Assembly (NCBI RefSeq): GCF_034356035.1
Contig: NZ_CP136423.1
Coordinates: 1,736,001 to 1,800,000 of the forward strand
DNA length: 64,000 bases
Direction: 5' to 3'
Source of the DNA: Blautia hydrogenotrophica DSM 10507
Lineage (GTDB): Bacteria > Bacillota > Clostridia > Lachnospirales > Lachnospiraceae
This document shows, piece after piece, positions 17,249-26,293 of this stretch (position 1 is its first letter; each line of letters starts with the position of its first letter). Made by a program: the position numbers and the translations under genes. Below the pieces are notes generated by a model that saw only the letters and a program-made list of their open reading frames with translations, was not told the DNA's origin and did not search any database.

Positions 17249-17878
17249 ATGAAAACAAATGCGATTATTACGATTGGAAGACAGTACGGAAGCGGCGGAA
17301 GACAGATTGGTCAGGAGGTTGCACGGATTTTTGGGATAAAATGTTATGACAAGGAATTGTTGGAACATGCAGCCAATGACAGCGGAATCTGTAAGGAATT
17401 GTTTGAAAATCATGATGAAAAGCCCACCAACAGTTTTCTGTACTCTCTAGTGATGGATACCTATTCTTTTGGATATTCCTCCGCGGCCTTTACAGACATG
17501 CCCATGAACCACAAAGTTTTTTTAGCGCAGTTTGACGCCATCAAGAAGCTGGCTGCGGAAGGCCCCTGTGTTATGGTAGGCAGGTGTGCAGATTATGCGC
17601 TCGCAGACATGAAGAATGCCTTCAGTGTCTTTATTCACTGTGATTTAGATCAAAGGATCAAGAGAATCTCAGAGAAATACGACAAGAAGGCAAGTGCTTC
17701 AAAAGATGTGATCTTAAAGACAGATAAGAGTCGTTCTAGCTACTATAATTATTATACGAATAAGAAATGGGGAGAGGCGTCCAGCTATCATCTCTGTGTG
17801 GACAGTGGAAAATTTGGAATCGACGGTTCCGTCAAGGCCATTGTGGAGGCGATCAAGATTTTCGAGAGTACCTTGTAG
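17249..17878 (+). CDS. Cytidylate kinase-like family protein
   Basis: This 209-residue protein of the Cytidylate_kin2-type family has a nucleotide-kinase start (ITIGRQYGSGGRQIGQEVA, residues 7-25) with a glycine-rich loop in place of the canonical P-loop, and a lid-like stretch with CDLDQRIKRI and SRSSYYNYYT. Real cytidylate kinase is a different branch, so the phosphate acceptor is unknown. Upstream in-frame sequence from 17153 is the leader; ATG 17249 has GGGAG 8 bases before it. Its 3' end overlaps the convergent PP-loop gene by 26 bases. Confidence 0.8.
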   Translation: MKTNAIITIGRQYGSGGRQIGQEVARIFGIKCYDKELLEHAANDSGICKELFENHDEKPTNSFLYSLVMDTYSFGYSSAAFTDMPMNHKVFLAQFDAIKKLAAEGPCVMVGRCADYALADMKNAFSVFIHCDLDQRIKRISEKYDKKASASKDVILKTDKSRSSYYNYYTNKKWGEASSYHLCVDSGKFGIDGSVKAIVEAIKIFESTL

Positions 17879-18587
17879 GCCAGCCTTTCAAGTCTGCATT
17901 CAAAATGGCGGTGAACATTCTTTGCTTGACGCCTGGATTTTCCAGATTTAACGTGCGCAGAAGATCTTTCGCGTATTCGCGTTTGGTATTGCCGTCAGCG
18001 GGACAGGCGCTCTTCTCCACAGGAAGATCGTATTTGTTTTTGAAACCGATGATATCCGCCTCATCGACATACAAGAGAGGACGGATGAGTGTGAGATCCA
18101 TGCGGTCCCAATAAGTCATCGGGGAGAACGTGTGGAAGCGCCCTTCAAAAATTAACGAGAGCAGCATGGTTTCTACCACATCATCCTTGTGGTGGGCATA
18201 GGCGATTTTATTACAATTTAATTTTTTTGCAACCTCATTAAGCGCCCCTTTTCTCATCTTGGCACAGAGAGAACAGGGGTTGCTTTCTTTTCTGTCCTGA
18301 AAGATGATTTTAGAAATCTCTGTAGGAACAACAGTGTAGGGAACTTCCAATTTGTCACAAAGCTGCTGTATTTTATCCGTGTGGAAATCTCCAAATCCCA
18401 TGTCCACTGTGATTGCTTCTAGCTCAAAAGGATTTGGATAAAAACGTCTCAACCCTGCCAATGCATATAAGAGTGTCAGACTGTCTTTTCCGCCGGAGAT
18501 TCCCACAGCGATTTTGTCTCCTTTTTCTATCAGGTGAAATTCATCGACTGCTTTTCTAGTGATGCTCAACAACTGTTGATATTTCAT
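17853..18587 (-). CDS. TtcA-family PP-loop ATPase (probable tRNA 2-thiolation)
   Basis: This 244-residue protein has the PP-loop SGGKDSLTLL near residues 30-39 that activates tRNA as an adenylate, and a CSLC pair near 113-116. TtcA proteins use two such cysteines plus another to hold an iron-sulfur cluster and thiolate cytidine 32 of tRNA; related Firmicutes proteins are less well characterised. The gene is convergent with and overlaps the kinase-like gene. GGAGG lies 13 bases before the ATG, which is long. A TATAAT box is visible on this strand near 18683. Confidence 0.8.
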   Translation of the reverse strand: MKYQQLLSITRKAVDEFHLIEKGDKIAVGISGGKDSLTLLYALAGLRRFYPNPFELEAITVDMGFGDFHTDKIQQLCDKLEVPYTVVPTEISKIIFQDRKESNPCSLCAKMRKGALNEVAKKLNCNKIAYAHHKDDVVETMLLSLIFEGRFHTFSPMTYWDRMDLTLIRPLLYVDEADIIGFKNKYDLPVEKSACPADGNTKREYAKDLLRTLNLENPGVKQRMFTAILNADLKGWPTRYSRKS

Positions 18588-18730
18588 ATCTTGTATTTAT
18601 CCTCCATAGTTTTTTGCGGAACTGGGAAAACCCTCAAAATTAGTTTTTTTATCCCAGTATCGCTCGATACGATAACGAGTTTATTATATCGAATTTATGT
18701 TAAAAAAGATAGGAAAAAATTTAAAAATCT

Positions 18731-18759
18731 GTGACAAATATTAAAATTCATGTTATAAT
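18731..18759 (+). promoter_or_regulatory. Promoter of the AI-2E-family permease gene
   Basis: GTGACA (18731-18736) and TATAAT (18754-18759) are 17 bases apart; the start codon follows 34 bases downstream of the -10 box. Confidence 0.75.
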
Positions 18760-18792
18760 TTTACCAGCTATTTCTAAAAGTGGAGGTTGGTT

Positions 18793-20148
18793 ATGAAATT
18801 CCGTTGGGATAACAAATACTTGTATTGGGGTGTAACTGGGTTTGTCGTAGTGGCAGCCAGTATGCTTTTTTATTTCGGAATTTTCCAGATGGGCGTTTTA
18901 ATTCGCGGTATCAGTATTTTTCTTCATATACTTATGCCAATCCTCTATGGAGCCGCGATTGCTTATCTGATTTGTCCAATCACCAATTTTCTGGAGAGAA
19001 AGGTATTCTTTCGATTCCTAGAGCACAGGCATTTTCATCTCTCCAAACGCATAAAGAGCGTGGTGCGCTATGTGAGTATTTTGCTTTCTCTCGTATTTAT
19101 GTGCTGTATTATCTATTCACTGCTGATGATGCTGTTGCCTGAGCTAATACGAAGCATTGTGAATATTATCTATAATTTTCCAAGTTATATTTTAAGCGCA
19201 CAGAAATGGATTAATGATGTTTTAGAAGGGAATTCTCAGCTCCATTCTTTTTTTCAAGAATTTCTCAGCCAGTATTCTGTGAAGATTGAGGCCTATCTCA
19301 CTGGTAATATTCTGCCTAAACTGCAAGAGACGTTGCAGAATTTCTCAGAGGGCGTTTTTGACATGCTCAATGTGCTGAAAAATTTATTGATCGGAGCGAT
19401 CGTATCGGTTTATATTTTGGCCGACAAAGAAGGGTTTGTAGCCAAGAGCAAGATGTGGCTCTACTCTTTTTTATCCCCGGAAAGGGCAAATGTGGTGATT
19501 CGCAGCATGAGATTCACCCACAAAACTTTCGGCGGCTTTATCAATGGTAAACTTCTGGACTCTCTGATTATTGGGATTCTCTGCTATATAGGGACCAATC
19601 TGATCGGAACTCCTTACGCCACATTGATCAGCGTCGTCGTAGGTGTGACAAATGTAATTCCATTTTTCGGTCCCTATCTGGGAGCGATTCCCAGTGCCAT
19701 CCTGATTTTATTGGTGGACCCAATACAGTGTATCTATTTTGTGATTTTTGTTTTCGCGCTTCAGCAGTTTGACGGAAACATTTTAGGACCGAAAATTCTA
19801 GGAGAGTCCACAGGACTGTCCAGTTTCATGGTGATCCTGGCAATTTTAATGGGAGGCGGACTGTTCGGAATTTTTGGCATGTTTGTAGGAGTGCCGGTTT
19901 GTGCGGTGTTGTACGCGATGACCTGGAAAATTATTCGAAGGTCTCTGAAAAAGAGAAAACTGCCGACGGATGCAGTGGATTATTATAATATTGACTGTCT
20001 AGATCCTAAGACTTTGCAGCCTCAGAAGATGGAGAATTTAAATTTGAGGAAAAAACATCACAGTCATAAAAAGAGAGCGGAGGAGAAAGAAGAAAATCAT
20101 GAGAATGGTGATACAGAGAGTAAATCACGCGAGCGTGACAGTAAATGA
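18793..20148 (+). CDS. AI-2E family (PF01594) membrane transporter
   Basis: This 451-residue protein has about eight predicted membrane spans and the family signature near [22 protein letters not shown] in the C-terminal half, read at about residues 275-296. The family covers putative autoinducer-2 exporters and Na+/H+ antiporters; the substrate cannot be told from sequence. The last 60 residues form a hydrophilic, Lys- and Glu-rich tail. GGAGG lies 6 bases before ATG 18793. The gene overlaps the start of dtd by 50 bases. Confidence 0.85.
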   Translation: MKFRWDNKYLYWGVTGFVVVAASMLFYFGIFQMGVLIRGISIFLHILMPILYGAAIAYLICPITNFLERKVFFRFLEHRHFHLSKRIKSVVRYVSILLSLVFMCCIIYSLLMMLLPELIRSIVNIIYNFPSYILSAQKWINDVLEGNSQLHSFFQEFLSQYSVKIEAYLTGNILPKLQETLQNFSEGVFDMLNVLKNLLIGAIVSVYILADKEGFVAKSKMWLYSFLSPERANVVIRSMRFTHKTFGGFINGKLLDSLIIGILCYIGTNLIGTPYATLISVVVGVTNVIPFFGPYLGAIPSAILILLVDPIQCIYFVIFVFALQQFDGNILGPKILGESTGLSSFMVILAILMGGGLFGIFGMFVGVPVCAVLYAMTWKIIRRSLKKRKLPTDAVDYYNIDCLDPKTLQPQKMENLNLRKKHHSHKKRAEEKEENHENGDTESKSRERDSK

Positions 20149-20548
20149 AAAAGTAGTGGGGAAAATTGAAAAAGGCTTTGTGGTGCTGATCGGTGTCGGA
20201 CAAAATGACGACCGACAGACTGCTGATAAGTATTTAAAGAAGATGCTAGGCCTTAGAATTTTTAAGGATGAAAATGACAAGACAAACTTGTCTTTGAGCG
20301 ATGTGAAGGGACAGCTGCTGATGATCTCACAATTTACGCTCTACGCGAACTGCAGGAAAGGAAACCGTCCCAGTTTCATAGAAGCCGGAGCGCCGGACAT
20401 GGCGAATGAGCTCTATGAGTATATGGTAGAAAAAGCCAGGGAACAGGTTTCCGTAGTCCAGACAGGATGTTTTGGGGAACACATGAAGGTGAGTCTGGAA
20501 AACGATGGCCCATTTACAGTGATTCTGGATGAATCGCTGATGGGATAG
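20099..20548 (+). CDS. dtd: D-aminoacyl-tRNA deacylase
   Basis: This 149-residue protein hydrolyses D-amino acids from mischarged tRNA. It has the canonical start [15 protein letters not shown], the [17 protein letters not shown] catalytic-threonine region (residues 77-93) and the C-terminal [11 protein letters not shown] stretch with the cross-subunit Gly-Pro-like motif region. The start lies 50 bases inside the 3' end of the permease gene and uses a purine-rich GGAGGAGAAAGAAG upstream, so the coding sequences share DNA in two frames. Confidence 0.95.
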   Translation: MRMVIQRVNHASVTVNEKVVGKIEKGFVVLIGVGQNDDRQTADKYLKKMLGLRIFKDENDKTNLSLSDVKGQLLMISQFTLYANCRKGNRPSFIEAGAPDMANELYEYMVEKAREQVSVVQTGCFGEHMKVSLENDGPFTVILDESLMG

Positions 20549-20596
20549 ATTGGAATGGGAGCAAACCAAAATTAAAACAACGAAGAGGGTGAGAGT

Positions 20597-22936
20597 ATGA
20601 AGAAAAGAAATTATGTGTATGGTCTGTTTCTTATTCTTATGCTGTGCTTTGGTTTAGGCACAATGTCATATGCGGAGGTGACAGTTCACGCCGCGGCTGT
20701 GAAAAAGCAAAATGGCTGGGTCACGGAAAACGGTAAGAAGTATTACTATATCGACGGACAGAAAGCAAAGGGGAAGACGAAAATAGGTGGGAAAACCTAC
20801 TATTTTAATTCTGTGCATGGCTATATGCAGACTGGATGGTATAAGACATCGGCAGGAAACTATTATTATTTCGGCGACGATGGTGTCATGCGTACCGGTG
20901 TTCAAGAAATCGAATCTGTACAGTATTACTTCAAGAGTTCTGGAAGAATGACTCAAGATGAGATTGTCACAGTAAAAGGAAAAAAGTATTATTACGATAA
21001 AGAAGGAAAGCTGTACAAAAGTGGTTGGCTGAAGGACTCTAAGGGAGAATACCGCTATTTCTACCGCAAGGATGGCCATATGCTCACAGGCTGGAACAGC
21101 ATTAACCATAAGAAATATTATTTTGAACCGTCTACCGGTGTGCGGTATACAGGACTGCGCACAATCGGCGGAAAGAAATACTATTTCAATGCTGTACACG
21201 GCTATATGCAGACTGGGTGGTTTAAGACCCAGGCCGGAAATTGTTATTATTTTGGTGACGACGGCGTGATGCGCACTGGAAAGCAGAACATTGACTCAGC
21301 GGAGTATTATTTCCAAAGCTCCGGAAGAAGGGCACAGAATACCATCGTCACGATCGGTAGTAAAAAATACTACTATGACGAGAACGGCAAGCTGTACAAA
21401 GGCGGGTGGCTGGACTATAAAGATGGGCATACTTACTATTTTTACCGTAAAGACGGCCACATGTTAAAGAGTTGTTGGATTACCTCTAAGGAAAATGGAA
21501 AGACATATAAACGTTATGTCCGTTACAATGGCTGGAGAGCGGAAGGCTGGCTGAAGAACTCCAAGGGAGAATACCGCTATTTCTACCGCAAGGATGGCCA
21601 TATGCTCACAGGCTGGAACAGCATTAACCATAAGAAATATTATTTTGAACCGTCTACCGGTGTGCGGTATACAGGACTGCGCACAATCGGCGGAAAGAAA
21701 TACTATTTCAATTCTGTGCACGGCTATATGCAGACTGGATGGTTTAAGACCCAGGCCGGAAATTATTATTATTTCGGTGACGACGGCGTGATGCGCACTG
21801 GAAAGCAGAACATTGACTCAGCGGAGTATTATTTCCAGAGCTCCGGAAGAAGGGCACAGAATACCATCGTCACGATCGGTAGTAAAAAATACTACTATGA
21901 CAAGAACGGCAAGCTGTACAAAGGCGGGTGGCTGGACTATAAAGACGGGCATACTTACTATTTTTACCGTAAAGACGGCCACATGTTAAAGAGTTGTTGG
22001 ATTACCTCCAAGGAAAACGGAAAGACATACAAATACTATGTCCGTTACAATGGCTGGAGGGCGGAAGGCTGGTTGAAGAACTCCAAGGGAGAATACCGCT
22101 ATTTCTACAGTAAAGACGGGCATATGCTCACAGGTGCGAATCGTATTAATAAAAAGTTGTATTATTTCGATCCATCCACCGGTGTACGCCAGACTGGCCT
22201 TATGAAGATTAACGGTAAATTTTACTACTTTGGTAGCAATGGCGCCGCTTACGCGAGCCAGTGGGTAAAAAAGGGTGGTAAAATTTATTACGCAAGCTCC
22301 AGCGGTGCTCTACTTTTAGGTTGGCAGGACATCGGAGGAGACCGGTATTATTTCAGTAAACGGTATGGATTTGCTTTGACAGGATTTAATCACATCAATA
22401 AAAAACTGTATTACTTTTATGAGAGTACGGGCATAATGGCCAGAAACACCTGGGTGGATTCCACACATTATATGGGAAGCGATGGAGTGTGGGAAGAAGG
22501 AAAAGTAAACCAAGCCAATACTCTAGCCTGGCCGCTCAAGAGTTGGTCTTACATCTCTAGTTATTTCGGAGGCAGAGATTCACCGGGGGGAATTGGCTCC
22601 ACCAATCACATGGGCATTGATATTGCAGCGAACAGTGGAACTCCGATCTATGCGGCGGCTTCCGGAACTATTGTTATCCGTCAGTACAGTTCTTCTGCAG
22701 GCTACTATATTCAGATTTCCCACGGAACACTCAATGGGAAAGCGTTGGAAACCCAGTACATGCATCAGAGCAAGTTTGCTCCTGGGTTGAAAGTGGGAGA
22801 TAGGGTGAGCAAAGGGCAGCTGATCGGTTATGTGGGCTCCACAGGTAATTCCACGGGACCGCATCTGCACTTTGGAGTGAAAGCCAACGGTTCTTATGTA
22901 GATCCACTGGATTATGTGACAGAACCAAAACATTAG
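20597..22936 (+). CDS. Secreted cell-wall-binding repeat protein with C-terminal M23 peptidase
   Basis: This 779-residue secreted protein begins with a signal peptide (about residues 1-32, ending near VHAAAV). Residues 38-630 are a long run of aromatic cell-wall or glucan-binding repeats built on GWxxxxGxxYYF units. The C-terminal 140 residues are an M23 LytM-type metalloendopeptidase: zinc ligands His671 and Asp675 in NHMGIDIA and the HLHFG motif with His756 and His758. It probably binds wall polymers and cuts peptidoglycan peptides. Two 174-residue blocks are almost identical, indicating recent duplication. It starts 48 bases after dtd behind GAGGGTGAGAG. Confidence 0.9.
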   Translation: MKKRNYVYGLFLILMLCFGLGTMSYAEVTVHAAAVKKQNGWVTENGKKYYYIDGQKAKGKTKIGGKTYYFNSVHGYMQTGWYKTSAGNYYYFGDDGVMRTGVQEIESVQYYFKSSGRMTQDEIVTVKGKKYYYDKEGKLYKSGWLKDSKGEYRYFYRKDGHMLTGWNSINHKKYYFEPSTGVRYTGLRTIGGKKYYFNAVHGYMQTGWFKTQAGNCYYFGDDGVMRTGKQNIDSAEYYFQSSGRRAQNTIVTIGSKKYYYDENGKLYKGGWLDYKDGHTYYFYRKDGHMLKSCWITSKENGKTYKRYVRYNGWRAEGWLKNSKGEYRYFYRKDGHMLTGWNSINHKKYYFEPSTGVRYTGLRTIGGKKYYFNSVHGYMQTGWFKTQAGNYYYFGDDGVMRTGKQNIDSAEYYFQSSGRRAQNTIVTIGSKKYYYDKNGKLYKGGWLDYKDGHTYYFYRKDGHMLKSCWITSKENGKTYKYYVRYNGWRAEGWLKNSKGEYRYFYSKDGHMLTGANRINKKLYYFDPSTGVRQTGLMKINGKFYYFGSNGAAYASQWVKKGGKIYYASSSGALLLGWQDIGGDRYYFSKRYGFALTGFNHINKKLYYFYESTGIMARNTWVDSTHYMGSDGVWEEGKVNQANTLAWPLKSWSYISSYFGGRDSPGGIGSTNHMGIDIAANSGTPIYAAASGTIVIRQYSSSAGYYIQISHGTLNGKALETQYMHQSKFAPGLKVGDRVSKGQLIGYVGSTGNSTGPHLHFGVKANGSYVDPLDYVTEPKH
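21020..22130 (+). repeat. Tandem 522-bp coding repeats (two copies plus a partial third)
   Basis: The block at about 21020-21541 recurs at 21542-22063 with only scattered, mostly silent changes, and about 65 bases of a third copy follow before the sequence diverges. Landmark words such as GGGAGAATACCGCTATTTCT occur at 21043, 21565 and 22087, exactly 522 bases apart (174 codons). Confidence 0.92.
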
Positions 22937-22957
22937 ACAGAATAAGAATAATAAAGA

Positions 22958-23012
22958 AGAGCCGTCAAGGCAGCTTTGATTCAAAGAAATCATGGGCTGT
23001 CATGACGGCTCT
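22958..23012. terminator. Hairpin between convergent genes (probable bidirectional terminator)
   Basis: AGAGCCGTCA (22958-22967) pairs perfectly with TGACGGCTCT (23003-23012), and inner bases extend the stem. It lies between the M23 gene and the convergent recombinase gene. The T-tract is weak on the + side (CACATATTTT). Confidence 0.6.
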
Positions 23013-23089
23013 CACATATTTTAACTTGTTGAGTAAATTTGATTCCTTGTTCTGTCAGACGCAGGATGGCATCCGTATCCATCGAAATG

Positions 23090-24145
23090 TTATTTCTCCC
23101 GCAGTGTAACCGCAGAGGCAGCCTTTCTTCTGCGGCTGTCATCAATGGCGGCATAGTGTTTTTTGGTTGTATTTACGTCCCGATGCCCTAAGACATCAGC
23201 TACTAAATAGATGTCTCCAGTTTCTTGGTAGAGGGCAGTGCCATAGGTGCTCCTCAGTTTATGAGGTGTGATTTTTTTTGTGGTGGTGATCTGGGAGGCG
23301 TATTTTTTAACCAAATTTTCCACAGCCTGAACTCCTAGGCGTTTTCTTTGAGTGGAGTAGAAGAGTGCGTGTTCGTGGCCTACCACGGGAGTAATATTAT
23401 CCCGTGCCTTCAGATAACGACGAAGAGCAGTCTCCACTTCACTGCCAAAATAGACAATCATCTCGCCACCGCCTTTTCTCGTGACTTTGATTCCATTGTT
23501 CTTAAAATCTAGATCTTCCACATCCAGCCCCACACATTCCGACACTCGAATCCCTGTGCCCAGTAGAAGAGTGACAAGTGCCAAATCGCGTTCCTTGGTC
23601 TTTTCGTAGTACACCTTTTTTTGTCCGGTCAGCTCATCGCCGGCGTGTTCGATGTAGTCTAAGAGCAGAGCCACTTCGTCAGCGTCCAACCGAGTAATTG
23701 CTTTTTGGTGGAGTTTAGGCATATCTACCAACAAAGTGGGATTTGTCTCTATCATTTCCCTTTTATAATAGTAAGCATAAAAGCTGCGCAAGGAGGACAT
23801 CTTTCTCTTTAATCCGCGCTCACCGTTGGTGGTAGTCTTATTTTGGTTTTGATATACTTTTAGATATTCCTGGTATTCCTCGATATCCAGAACCTGGAGC
23901 TGGTCTAGGATATCCACGGTGAACTGGTCCATGGGGCGGTTTTTGAACGTAGGATTTTCCTCTAAGAGATATTGGAAGAAGACGCGGATATCATAGGCGT
24001 AGGAGATTCGCGTTTTGGTGGTTGTAGTGGCCTCTAGCGCTCGGAAATAATCACGGCAAAAAGGCGGAAGGGTTTTTAAAATTTCTCGAAGTTTCAGAGT
24101 ATTTTTTACATCGGTCTGTTCATGATAAGTAATTCGTTTTTCCAT
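23090..24145 (-). CDS. Tyrosine recombinase, XerS-like
   Basis: This 351-residue site-specific recombinase has an N-terminal SAM-like core-binding domain (about residues 25-140) and a catalytic domain with Arg200 (TGIRVSE), a Lys in TRKGGGEM, the HKLR box (His295, Arg298), His321 in GHRDVNTTKKHY and the nucleophile Tyr331. KERDLALVTLLL and the overall length resemble the single-recombinase XerS of streptococci as I recall it, which resolves chromosome dimers at an atypical dif site. The start ATG 24145 has AAGGAGG 11 bases upstream; a start at 24205 would fall inside a palindrome. No phage or transposon genes are adjacent. Confidence 0.85.
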   Translation of the reverse strand: MEKRITYHEQTDVKNTLKLREILKTLPPFCRDYFRALEATTTTKTRISYAYDIRVFFQYLLEENPTFKNRPMDQFTVDILDQLQVLDIEEYQEYLKVYQNQNKTTTNGERGLKRKMSSLRSFYAYYYKREMIETNPTLLVDMPKLHQKAITRLDADEVALLLDYIEHAGDELTGQKKVYYEKTKERDLALVTLLLGTGIRVSECVGLDVEDLDFKNNGIKVTRKGGGEMIVYFGSEVETALRRYLKARDNITPVVGHEHALFYSTQRKRLGVQAVENLVKKYASQITTTKKITPHKLRSTYGTALYQETGDIYLVADVLGHRDVNTTKKHYAAIDDSRRRKAASAVTLREK

Positions 24146-24174
24146 ACTTAAAAGCGCCTCCTTTGAAATAACGA

Positions 24175-24214
24175 TACATCTATTTGAAAAACCTGGGTTT
24201 TTCAAATAGATGTA
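24175..24214. repeat. 40-bp near-perfect palindrome upstream of the recombinase gene
   Basis: Two 19-bp arms (24175-24193 and 24196-24214) are perfectly complementary around a 2-base centre; the arms contain CTATTTGAAAAACC. A T-rich stretch follows on the + side. It may be a terminator for the upstream gene, an operator, or a recombination site; these cannot be separated by inspection. Confidence 0.85.
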
Positions 24215-24225
24215 TTTTTAATTAT

Positions 24226-24270
24226 AAGCCACACAAAGAAAAACTTCAACTGTTTTTTTCTGTGTGGCTT
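24226..24270 (-). terminator. Hairpin downstream of butyrate kinase (probable terminator)
   Basis: AAGCCACACA (24226-24235) pairs with TGTGTGGCTT (24261-24270), with A/T-rich inner bases that extend the stem. It lies 7 bases past the buk stop codon on the - strand. Confidence 0.65.
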
Positions 24271-24276
24271 GGTATT

Positions 24277-25347
24277 TCAAGGCTGCAAAATATGGGCGGT
24301 CTCTTCTTTTCTGAGTACTCTTAGAATTCCCTCAGCCAATGCCTGCATTTCATTTTCCCCAGGCAGTATGGCGACCGGAGCCAAAAATGCAATTTTTTTC
24401 TGAATCAGGTCCGTCAGCCTCTTAGAATGCGCGAGACCTCCGGTGAGGATGATGTAATCGACCTTTCCCTCCACTGTGGGCGCCAATTTCGCAATACTCT
24501 TGGCAATTGCCAGAGCCATTCCTTCCTCCACGAAGGCAGCCTCTTCGTCTCCGTTCTCAATGAGTTTTTCCACCTCCCTTAAATCAGAGGTCCCAAAATA
24601 TGAGATCAGCCCTCCAGTTCTCTGAAGCCTTTTCATCAGCTCTTCTCTTGTGTATTTTCCGCTATAGGCCATATCCACCACGGTGTAGGTGGGAAGGCCT
24701 CCGGCACGCTCTGGTGAAAAAGGTCCTTCCTGATCCATCACCATGTCGATCATCCTTCCTTCGCTGTGGAGGTTGATGGTGATGCCCCCTCCTAGATGGG
24801 CTACAATCATATTGGTATCGGCGTAATTCAAATCGTGGTTTTTGCAGAAAGTCAGCGCTGCAGCACGTGTGTTTAGATTGTGGCCGCGAGCCTGCCTTGG
24901 GATTCCCTTTAGGCCTGTCATAGCAGCTACAGGCAACAATTCATCTACCGTCACAGCGTCGTAGGTGTATGCCTTAATCCCCTGAGGAGATGCCAAATCT
25001 AGAGCTAACTGGGACGCCATATTGGAAGCGTGCTGGTCACCAGGCGTATAGTGAAGAAAATTTACCATATAATCATTCACTTCATAAGCTCCTGCATGTA
25101 CTGCGGGCATGTTGCCTCCTCGAGCTGCGACCGCGGCAAACGATTCCATGGCTTCTCCATGCTTTTCTAGGCAGTTTTGAATCAACGATTTTCTCATTTC
25201 TAGCTGATCGTAGATACAAGTATAATTGCTTAATTCTTCTAAACTGTGGGGAATACTCTCGGACCATTGGGAGCATTCCCCTTTGTAGACAGCAATTTTT
25301 GTGGACGTTGAGCCCGGGTTGATCACCAAAATTTTTTCGTTTTCCAT
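24277..25347 (-). CDS. buk: Butyrate kinase
   Basis: This 356-residue ASKHA-fold acyl kinase interconverts butyryl phosphate and butyrate with ADP/ATP. It has the family start ILVINPGSTSTKIAVY (residues 6-21), VAARGG, the HNLNTRAAA region, MIVAHLGGGITINLH and the C-terminal DYIILTGGLAHSKR. Branched-chain acyl phosphates are an alternative substrate. The usual partner, phosphate butyryltransferase, is not adjacent but lies about 6.6 kb away on the same strand. GAGGAGAGGGG precedes the ATG. Confidence 0.95.
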   Translation of the reverse strand: MENEKILVINPGSTSTKIAVYKGECSQWSESIPHSLEELSNYTCIYDQLEMRKSLIQNCLEKHGEAMESFAAVAARGGNMPAVHAGAYEVNDYMVNFLHYTPGDQHASNMASQLALDLASPQGIKAYTYDAVTVDELLPVAAMTGLKGIPRQARGHNLNTRAAALTFCKNHDLNYADTNMIVAHLGGGITINLHSEGRMIDMVMDQEGPFSPERAGGLPTYTVVDMAYSGKYTREELMKRLQRTGGLISYFGTSDLREVEKLIENGDEEAAFVEEGMALAIAKSIAKLAPTVEGKVDYIILTGGLAHSKRLTDLIQKKIAFLAPVAILPGENEMQALAEGILRVLRKEETAHILQP

Positions 25348-25496
25348 ATCCCCTCTCCTCTCTCATCATGATATGTCGACTTTCTGTAAATATCATTATA
25401 TAAGATGAGATTACCGGAATGGAAATTAAAAAATATAATGAAAGAATAAGAAAAAGTAATTGCCATTGTAGTTTTCTTGCTCGATCAGTATTTTCT

Positions 25497-25536
25497 CGAA
25501 TGTCTGTTTGCATTCAGGCAAAAAATATGGTATGAT
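25497..25536 (+). promoter_or_regulatory. lexA promoter with overlapping SOS box
   Basis: TTGCAT (25508-25513) and TATGAT (25531-25536) are 17 bases apart. A box CGAATGTCTGTTTG (25497-25510) resembles the Gram-positive LexA consensus CGAAC-N4-GTTCG and overlaps the -35 element, which fits autorepression. Confidence 0.65.
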
Positions 25537-25586
25537 AAAAAATATATAATACGTAGATAAGAAATCTTGATATGGAGGAGCCTGTC

Positions 25587-26213
25587 ATGGGATATGGAAA
25601 AATTACAGATAAACAAAGAGAAATATTAGAGTACATAAAAAACGAAATTTTGAATCGAGGCTTTCCGCCTTCCGTCCGAGAAATTTGTGAGGCGGTAGAG
25701 CTGAAATCCACCTCCTCTGTGCACGCACATTTGGAGACGTTAGAGAAAAACGGTTACATACGCCGTGACCCGACGAAGCCCCGGACCATTGAGATCTTAG
25801 ACGACAACTTTAATCTTCTACGCCGGGAGATGGTGAATGTACCGGTTGTGGGGACAGTGACTGCCGGTCAGCCTATTCTGGCAGTGGAAAACATCGAGAG
25901 CTACTTTCCTGTGCCTGCTGAGTTTATGCCAAACCAACAGTGTTTTATTCTGAATGTCCAGGGAGAAAGTATGGTCAATGCTGGAATTCTCGATGGAGAC
26001 CAAGTGCTGGTACAACAACAGCCAGACGCGCAGAACGGAGAAATTGTTGTGGCTCTTTTAGGAGAAGAAGCCACCGTAAAACGCTTCTACAAAGAAAAAA
26101 ATTGTTATCGACTCCAACCTGAGAATGATACCATGGAACCGATCATTGTGGATTCCGATCAGGAATTTAAGATTTTGGGAAAAGTGTTCGGTGTGTTCCG
26201 TCTATTTGAGTGA
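25587..26213 (+). CDS. lexA: SOS repressor LexA
   Basis: This 208-residue repressor has an N-terminal winged helix ([26 protein letters not shown], read at about residues 29-54) and an S24 self-cleavage domain. The scissile bond is Ala93-Gly94 in VTAGQP, the nucleophile is Ser128 in GESMVNAG and the general base is Lys165 in ATVKRF. I choose ATG 25587 because GGAGGAG lies 6-8 bases before it; the earlier ATG at 25572 would overlap that ribosome site. The gene is flanked by a promoter with an SOS box and a bidirectional terminator. Confidence 0.96.
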   Translation: MGYGKITDKQREILEYIKNEILNRGFPPSVREICEAVELKSTSSVHAHLETLEKNGYIRRDPTKPRTIEILDDNFNLLRREMVNVPVVGTVTAGQPILAVENIESYFPVPAEFMPNQQCFILNVQGESMVNAGILDGDQVLVQQQPDAQNGEIVVALLGEEATVKRFYKEKNCYRLQPENDTMEPIIVDSDQEFKILGKVFGVFRLFE

Positions 26214-26225
26214 GACATTACATAA

Positions 26226-26265
26226 AAAAGCAACAGCTGTAAATGAAATTACAGTTGTTGCTTTT
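26226..26265. terminator. Bidirectional terminator between lexA and rsfS
   Basis: A 17-bp stem with one G-U pair (26226-26242 with 26249-26265) and a 6-base loop, with runs of A on the left and T on the right, serves both convergent genes. Confidence 0.85.
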
Positions 26266-26293
26266 GTTTACATAATATAATTACAGTAAACTA

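Noticed and set aside
21594..21791. Repeated short frames in other frames within the wall-binding protein (also at 21072)
   Set aside because: They recur only because the coding repeat recurs; no start signals and no family match.
21020..22130. CRISPR-like or satellite array
   Set aside because: The period is 522 bases, the units are wholly coding and in frame, and there are no short direct repeats with spacers.
24146..24205. Longer N-terminus of the tyrosine recombinase starting at 24205
   Set aside because: This start would lie inside the 40-bp palindrome and has no ribosome site; AAGGAGG precedes ATG 24145.
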